64,000 nucleotides of DNA from Meloidogyne chitwoodi. Its lineage: Eukaryota; Nematoda; Chromadorea; Rhabditida; Meloidogynidae. The stretch spans positions 806,001 through 870,000 of the forward strand of contig JACZZP010000006.1 of assembly GCA_015183035.1 (NCBI GenBank), in the 5' to 3' direction. The notes below the pieces were generated by a model. It had not been told where the DNA came from. It saw only the letters and a list, made by a program, of their open reading frames with translations, and made no database searches. A program made the position numbers and the translations under genes. Below, piece after piece: positions 57,559 to 64,000 of the stretch. Within the stretch, counting starts at the first letter, position 1. Each line of letters opens with the position of its first letter.

Positions 57559-60500
57559 TCAGTCTTTTAAGGATTCATAATCGCATTTCAATTTCTTTAG
57601 CATATTGAAAACCCAATCAATATCAGGACGATCATTAGGTTCTTCATTTATGCAAGCCTGAAAAATTATTTAATTAAAATATTTTTTTAATTGTTTTTAA
57701 GTTAAAATAAATTAATTTTTAAATTTATTTTTTTAATTCAGACTCGATTTAAAAATTTATTTATTAGGTATATGTATATTTCTTTTAGTTTTATAAATTC
57801 AGATTGATTAATTTTACGAATGAATTTTTATAATTTTTCACTAATAATGAACTATAGTCAATTATTTACTTCAAAAAAGCAAAAATTATGAACTTTTTGT
57901 TCTTTAGAAATTTCTGTATATTTATATTTAGCTTAAAGTGAGGAATTTAATTGTTATAAATATTTTTAGACAAATTTGTATTAATATTTTTTTAAATATT
58001 TTAATTATTATCTTTATATTTACCTTTATAAGTTTATCTAAAGGAGTATTATTAGAATCGTCAGTACGGAAAGTATTTAATATTTCGTCAAGTTTTTGAT
58101 AGTCAATACTAACATTTTCATTTCTTTGTTTTTGAATATTATTATATATCTTATTTGCATCATGAATAAAACCAAGCATCATTAAACCAAATGACCAAAT
58201 ATCAGCTTTAGCAGTTATCTAATTTATTAAAAACAAATGAAAAAATAAATCTTAATATTTATAATTTTTATTAATCAATTAAAGTATTATTTGAAAATTT
58301 TATTTAATTACGATAGGCCATAAAACAAATAACATACCTACCTATATTAGGTCGCGTCATATTTAGTGTCGCTTTTCTTTTTGCTTATAAAATTTTCAAT
58401 TTTGTACATAGAAATTTGAAAATTTGCACAAAAATTCTTTTAACTGTTTTCTTATGAAACCCAAAATTTGAAATTTTTTGGTTCGATAGGTCTAAAGTTA
58501 TGGTCGCAAATGTAAGGTATACTGTTTTTGATTTACACATTTAGGCCAAAAACGTGAATTTTCTAACTTTGCGTAAAATAATCCGATCGGGATGATCTAA
58601 ACAGCATTCGAAAGCACATAAACAATATTTGATTTGTTCCAGAACAAGCATCTCTGTAACTCGGTCGAACCAGGAATTAGGATTTAGAACTTTTCAGAAA
58701 ACCATATTGTAAGACATTGAGACCCGCCGTTTATTAGCCGTCTAATAGGGCTTTCAAAGAGCTTTCGAATGATATATAATTTGTCAATAAATTCGAAACG
58801 GTTTTCACGAAAAAAATTTTTTTCTGGTGTTTGACCACTTCGACATTTTCGACCATAACTTTAGGCCAACCGTACTAAAAAATTTAAAATTATGGGCTTT
58901 GTTAGAAAACACCTAAACAACTTCATATACAAAATTTCAAATTTCTATGTTCAAATTTGGAAATTTTATAAACAAAAGAAAAAAACGACACTAATTATGA
59001 CCCGACCTAATAGGTATGAATCTATTATGATGAATAAATATTTTTCATGTTTGTCTAACAAAAAATCTCTACAACTTAAAAAAGTATTTATTAATTATCT
59101 TTTCTTTAATTTTTTAAGTTTGATAAATTCCTGTCAATTCAATAATTATTATTTAAAAAATTAATAAAAAATAATTACAGTAAATTCTTTTTCAATACCA
59201 CCTTCACGAATTTCTGGTGCCCTAAAGAGTCGCGTACCATTCGAATACCATTTAATTTCATTTTGATTATTATGAAGGACTGAAGTGTTAAAGTCTATAA
59301 TTTTACATTGAAGTTTTTTATTCACTTCAACAATTTCATTATTACTTATTTCCATATTAATTACTTTCGCCTCAACATATGAAGAAAGAATAAAATTTGT
59401 TGATTTAATATCAAGATGGAATGCATCTAAATTTATTATTTATTTTAATATTTAATATAATAAAATTTAAAAAAATAATTATTAATTAAAATTTGTTAAG
59501 TTTGTTTATTAGACCTAGCCAACATTTTAGAAAAAATTTTAAAAAAATTCAAATAAACTCAAAATAATATTACAAAATTTAATTAATTTTTAATTAATAA
59601 ATTATTAATTAAAAAAAGGATATTATGTAGTTAATATATTTAATTAATTAATTATTCTTACGATCAAGAAATTGCTGTAATGATTCAGCAGCACATATAC
59701 TAATATCGATAACAAGACGATAAGCAATATTTAGACGTTGATGTTTATTTATATTCATAACTTGATAAAAATAAGCATTTAAATTCTGCCCTCCAAGTTC
59801 CAAAGCAATAAACATATTATCAGTTGTTTCTTTCCTCAAAAATTGAAAAAATGGATAAAAATAATTATTAAAAAATAAATTATAAACATACTTTCCATAC
59901 ATGTGTATAATACTATGATTTAAATTATTTTCATTTTTACTAAAATAGCTGAGAATATTAATTTCATTGTTTACCATTTTTTTGCAAAATTCAATGGCAT
60001 CATTACCCATTATTAAACTAGAAACTTTTAAGGCTATACATTCGTCAATTTCAGCATAATATGCATGATAAATCTAAAATAGATGTGAGCGGGATTAGAA
60101 TTATTGTTGGGATCGAGTGGAATTATCGGGACTTAATAAATCCCGAGTTTTAATTAAATGTTAAAAAATAACATTTTATATATTTTTCTGGTTTTTTCCT
60201 TAACTTTTTTGAATCTCTCGAAGAAAATAATTTATTAAAGAGAAAGAAAGATTTATCAATAATTTAATTGAAATTATTATGTTCGAGTGGTTGACATGAT
60301 GGCAGTCTTACAATTCTAACCTAGATGTGGTTTCGACTACATATGTATCATAAATAGGATATTACTTATAGAAGTTATAATTATTAAATTCTTGTTCAAT
60401 TTCTTTATTTTTGAAGGCTAAAATAAATCTTCTAAACTTTCACCTGCGTTACTAAAAAGAATTTTACCAAATTAGTTGGAAAATCCAGATTTTCTAATAC

Positions 60501-61454
60501 CGATCTTAATTCTAGATTGGTATTAAATTTTAAATTTCAATCCTGATTTTTTATTAAAATCCCAATCCCGCTTAACCCAATCTAAAATTATTTTAGAATA
60601 TTTTTAAATAAATATTTACACTGCCAAATCCTCCTTTTCCAATATTATCCTGAGAGTTATCTGCCTTGTATTTTAATTCAATATTTGTTCCTTCATTAGA
60701 TGTTATATTTATATTTGATAATTCTTCAATTCTGTATTTTTTGCATTTACATTCAGGAGAAGTGCTGGGTGAACCTTAAAATAAAAAATAATTTTTAATT
60801 AAAATTTAACTAAAACTAATAAATTTTCCTTTTCCTTTTCCCTTTCTTTTGATAATTTCTGAAGTACTTGTTGATTCTTCTTCTTAATAATTATTAAATA
60901 AATATATATTTTTGAATATTTAAGTTAAAAATAGACCTATTCCAAAATTAGGTTCATCAAATTCTTCTAACATTTTATATTCGGTAAATCCTCCCGACGT
61001 GCAATTTAATGATGATACAACTTTTTTTACTTAAATATAAATATTTTATAGATACTAAAAAAATATATAAATTATAAAAATGAGCTTTTTAGTGTTAAAA
61101 GTAAAAAATCTTGTAACTAATCAAAAAACAAATTCTTCTCTATTTCAAGGAGATTATTTGTGTATAAATAAACTTAGGGTAAAGGTTTTGTTTATTTTGT
61201 TTGAAAAAATTCTTCGGGCTAATTTTTTGTAAATTCGATACATAGGTCTGATTTCGTTGGCAGCAATTTTTGGTTTATTTTTTTTAGTTCAAACCCATTT
61301 TTTATTAAAAAACTAAATTTCACAAACATGAAGTTTTGACCAAGTTCCATCGTTTATGTTTACCTCCTACTTGTTTATTATGTCTTTCCATTCCTTCATT
61401 GACATTTAAAAAAATAAAAATAATAATTAATATCATAATAAAAATTTTTGACAT
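57559..61454 (-). CDS. protein kinase with signal peptide (paralog 2)
   Basis: Nine exons (61454-61364, 61020-60937, 60882-60817, 60774-60620, 60073-59892, 59834-59662, 59426-59179, 58218-58024, 57657-57559) keep phase and give 430 residues. A signal peptide (MSKIFIMILIIIIFIFLNV) is followed by a Ser/Thr/Lys linker of about 100 residues absent from paralog 1. The kinase domain has GKGGFGS (126-132), IALK with Lys148, HLDIKSTN (254-261), DFN (295-297), APE (320-322 region) and DIWSFG, and ends like its neighbour (ACINEEPNDRPDI). The catalytic residues are kept; HLD and DFN are shared with paralog 1, so they predate the duplication. The 0.9 kb intron between exons 7 and 8 contains the TA-flanked MITE, and the exon 4-5 intron holds a tRNA-like hairpin. 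Confidence 0.85.
58347..59010. mobile_element. TA-flanked MITE, copy 2
   Basis: The same family as 26989-27649 and in the same orientation: starts TTAGGTCG, ends CGACCTAA, with TA on both sides. It is inserted in an intron of the second kinase gene and has no coding content. Confidence 0.9.
60281..60350 (+). other. tRNA-like / SINE-like fragment in a kinase intron
   Basis: GTTCGAGTGGTTGACATG resembles the D-arm region of a class II tRNA, and GATGTGGTTTCGACTACAT resembles a B box (one extra T). The latter forms a 7 bp stem capped by TTCG. It may be the head of a tRNA-derived SINE. It lies antisense to the kinase gene. Confidence 0.35.
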
Positions 61455-62652
61455 TTTCTTAATTAAAAGTATCTTTTTTAAATATTTTATTTTAATTTAA
61501 AAGATTGAGTAAAAAAAATTTTAAGAATAGAAAAGACTAAAAAAAATTATTTGACTGCCTTTTTAATATGGTAGTTAGTAGGTAGTAGAGGAAAATTAAT
61601 TTTTATTAAAGATTCATGGCATTTGAGGGGTAATATTGATTCTTTAAAAATCTGGCATTGATTTTTAAAATAAAAAAATATACTTTGGATTTTTAAAAAT
61701 ATTTGAAATATATTGAAAAACTTTTTAAAAAAATAATTTTAAATTAATTAAATTATAAAGTTTATTTTTTAGACTGAAATTTTTATAAGATTTGGAAAAA
61801 AGTTTTTTTTTAAATTTAATGTTAAAATAAATTTGTTTGAATTATTTGCCTTAATTTAAATTTTTCTTTATATTATTTTCTTTATTAAAATAAAAAAAGA
61901 AAAGGAATTTAAAATTTATCTATTTATATAGTTAAATATGGCAATTAAAATTTCCTTCTTCCGGTTAAATTTTTAATCAAATTTTTTTTCTATTGTTTAA
62001 TTCCTTCATTGTTCTTTGTTTTTTAATTGAAAAAGCTCTTCTTTTTATTAATTTTTAAAAATCAATTTTTAATTTAAAAAATTAATTTTTAATTTTAATA
62101 AATTTAAAATTAAGTAAGAATAATAGGAGGAATATTTGGCATATTTTTGAGTTATTTTTAATAGTAAATATTTTAAAATAATAAACATCAAAAACTTTCA
62201 TGAAAAATTAAAATTAATGTTGGATAGTTTCAGAGCACATAATTTTTTTTAAGTTTATTATTTCAATGAAAAATAAATAACTGAAATATTATAGTAAATA
62301 TATTTATTTATTTAATATTTTAAAATTAATTTTCATTAAAAATTATTTTTTTTTTAAATGTGTAAAAGCAATTGAGACAACTCTGTTACAAATATAATTG
62401 CCAAAAAATCTAAAATATCATACACATTAAATATATAAGTTACATATTTTATTAATATTTAATTAATTTTTAATTTTATTTAAAAAGTGATTTTAAAAAT
62501 TAATAAAAAATTGTACAATTTATTTAAAAAAACTTCTTTGTGACAATCAAACCAAAAAAAAATAATAAAAAATTTTTCCTCGAGATCAAAAGAATATATA
62601 ATACATAAATAAATTTAATTTTCTTTTTTTCATTAATAATTTCTTCTTTTTC
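61455..62652. other. intergenic
   Basis: AT-rich sequence between the kinase start and the end of the peptide-precursor gene. It presumably includes the kinase promoter. No gene or repeat is recognised. Confidence 0.45.
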
Positions 62653-63804
62653 TTATAATCCTCTTAACCATGAATTACTTAAAGGTCTTCTAAAAGGATT
62701 TGAAGTAAATTTTCCAATTTTTCCTTCTCTTTTAATATTAATTTCTTTATCATTTTTATTATTAATTGAATTAATATTTTCATCAAAAATATTTAAATAA
62801 TTACTTTGTCTTAAAATTCTTCTTGTTTTTTGTTTTCCTTGTGCATTTCTTAATAATTGTTCTAAAGCAGCTTTTAAATTTGGAATATTATTATTTGTCT
62901 TTTGTTGTTGACCATTTTCTATTTTTACAAATAATTTATTATTATTATTTTTTTGTTCTTGATTATTATTATTTGTTTCTTTTTCTTCTTCTAAATTATT
63001 TTCTTCTTTTAATTTTGGAATTATTTCATCTATTTTTAATAATTTTGATGTTCTAAATGAGCGAGGGTTTTGCTGAAATTCTGGATAATTTTCAAATTTT
63101 CTGTTATGTTCTGGACTGTGTAATAAACATTGGATTGGTGAAAAATAGCAAGGTCTGAAATTTAAAAATTAGAAAAAACATTTACTTATAATTTTTTGAG
63201 TAAATAATAAATTAGTTAGATAGATACTAATTTTGGGGTTAATCAAAATTTCGAGATAGAAATTAATATTTTATTTCTAAAATTAAGATTTTCGATAGGA
63301 GTTAAGAGACAATTTTAATTAATTTAAATAAATTTATTTATTTTTTATTTTTAACCTTCTTGAAGGTGAAGAAGGTTTTCTAACAGATTTAAGAATATTT
63401 TCATTTATATCAAAAACAGATTGATCTCCTTCATTATTAACTTCTTCAATATCTTCCTCATCTATTACTTCAATTGGTTCATTTATTACAGATCTTTCAA
63501 TAATCTTAAAATAAATAAAATAATAATTTAATTTATGTTAATATAAATTTGTTTTATTTTATAAAAGTTTAAATAAAATAATTAAGTTTTTTTATTTTTA
63601 ATATTTTTTAATTAAATAAAAAATTACTTTTTTTTCTTGATGATCTATTTGACCATTATTATCATTTTTTAATAAAAATCGAGGAAAAAGAAAATTTCGT
63701 TTTAAAATATTATGTGATTTTTTGCATAAACCAAATTGTGGTGTAAATAAAAGAAATAAAATTGTAAAAATTAGTAAAATATAATTTTTATTAAAAAGCT
63801 TCAT
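62653..63804 (-). CDS. candidate neuropeptide precursor with allatostatin-C-like loop
   Basis: Exons 63804-63628, 63504-63356 and 63154-62653 keep phase and give 275 residues. The signal peptide is about residues 1-27 (ending FGLC). A segment after Lys-Arg (NFLFPRFLLK) is a possible first peptide. The key part is at the exon 2-3 junction: Arg-Arg, then PCYFSPIQCLLHSPEHN, then Arg-Lys, a 17-residue peptide between two dibasic convertase sites. Its loop C-Y-F-x-P-I-x-C matches the loop of insect allatostatin C (CYFNPISC) exactly in spacing and at six of eight positions. Two Cys would give a single disulfide ring. The rest is Asn/Glu/Gln-rich with further basic sites (TRRILR, FRRPLSNSWLRGL). No amidation Gly follows the loop peptide. 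Family identity is inferred from the motif. Confidence 0.72.
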
Positions 63805-64000
63805 TTTTTAATATTTCATAAAATTTTTAAAATTATTTTTCATGTAATCATCCAATTTAATGTAAATCTGTTAAAAAAAATATTTTTTTTAATTAAATTA
63901 TAATTTAATTAAAAATAAAAAAATTAATTTTTGATATTTTAATAATAAAAAATAAAATATGAATAAAATTTAATAAATTTATTATTTTTATAGTTATTTA
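63805..64000. promoter_or_regulatory. upstream region of the peptide-precursor gene
   Basis: AT-rich sequence directly upstream of the start codon, cut by the window end. It should contain the start-proximal promoter or a trans-splice acceptor. No defined motif is visible. Confidence 0.3.

Noticed and set aside
58892..59164. 90-codon plus-strand frame
   Set aside because: It spans the MITE end and intron sequence of the kinase gene; no coding character.
62823..63056. Plus-strand frame rich in Leu/Phe/Tyr, membrane-like
   Set aside because: It is antisense to the Asn/Lys/Glu-rich last exon of the peptide precursor.

Overview
The window is a very AT-rich (roughly 80-85 percent by eye) stretch of eukaryotic DNA. 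Short GT-AG introns, compact Asn/Lys-rich genes and the gene set (a divergent nuclear receptor, an astacin with a ShK tail, Rap2, dystroglycan, invadolysin) point to a nematode. The base composition, many secreted proteins and dense small DNA transposons fit a root-knot nematode such as Meloidogyne, but this is inferred, not proven. Exon models were built by hand, by keeping reading phase across GT-AG junctions.

Layout: 1-1829, the 3' end of an unrecognised gene with an SH3-ligand tail. 2435-9354, a cluster of small secreted-protein genes on the minus strand: two coiled-coil paralogs, one carrying a basic Gln/Ser-rich tail, plus a broken relative. A zinc-finger-only nuclear receptor lies between them on the plus strand. 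10369-13031, an unrecognised secreted acidic protein. 14095-15157, rap-2. 15379-19640, a block of three non-autonomous DNA elements, one filled with a 41-42 bp minisatellite. 19874-20825, a small single-pass membrane protein. 20826-36155, a gene-poor 15 kb stretch with one TA-flanked MITE and one hAT relic, lying upstream of dystroglycan (36156-39354). 40413-43513, a small secreted protein and an eight-span membrane protein. 44229-50291, two convergent zinc metalloproteases (invadolysin and astacin). 51667-61454, a tandem pair of signal-peptide protein kinases, with mobile elements in their introns and between them. 62653-63804, a candidate neuropeptide precursor containing an allatostatin-C-like disulfide loop.

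The most unusual item is at 51784-52859: a miniature LTR retroelement (TRIM) in LTR-internal-LTR-internal-LTR form with a perfect 5 bp target duplication. Each of its LTRs carries a tRNA-like sequence with A and B boxes. This is analogous to the plant Cassandra TRIMs, which carry 5S rRNA in their LTRs. Other points of interest are the allatostatin-C-like peptide, the secreted kinases with HLD and DFN in place of HRD and DFG, and the exchange of 3' ends among the small secreted genes.
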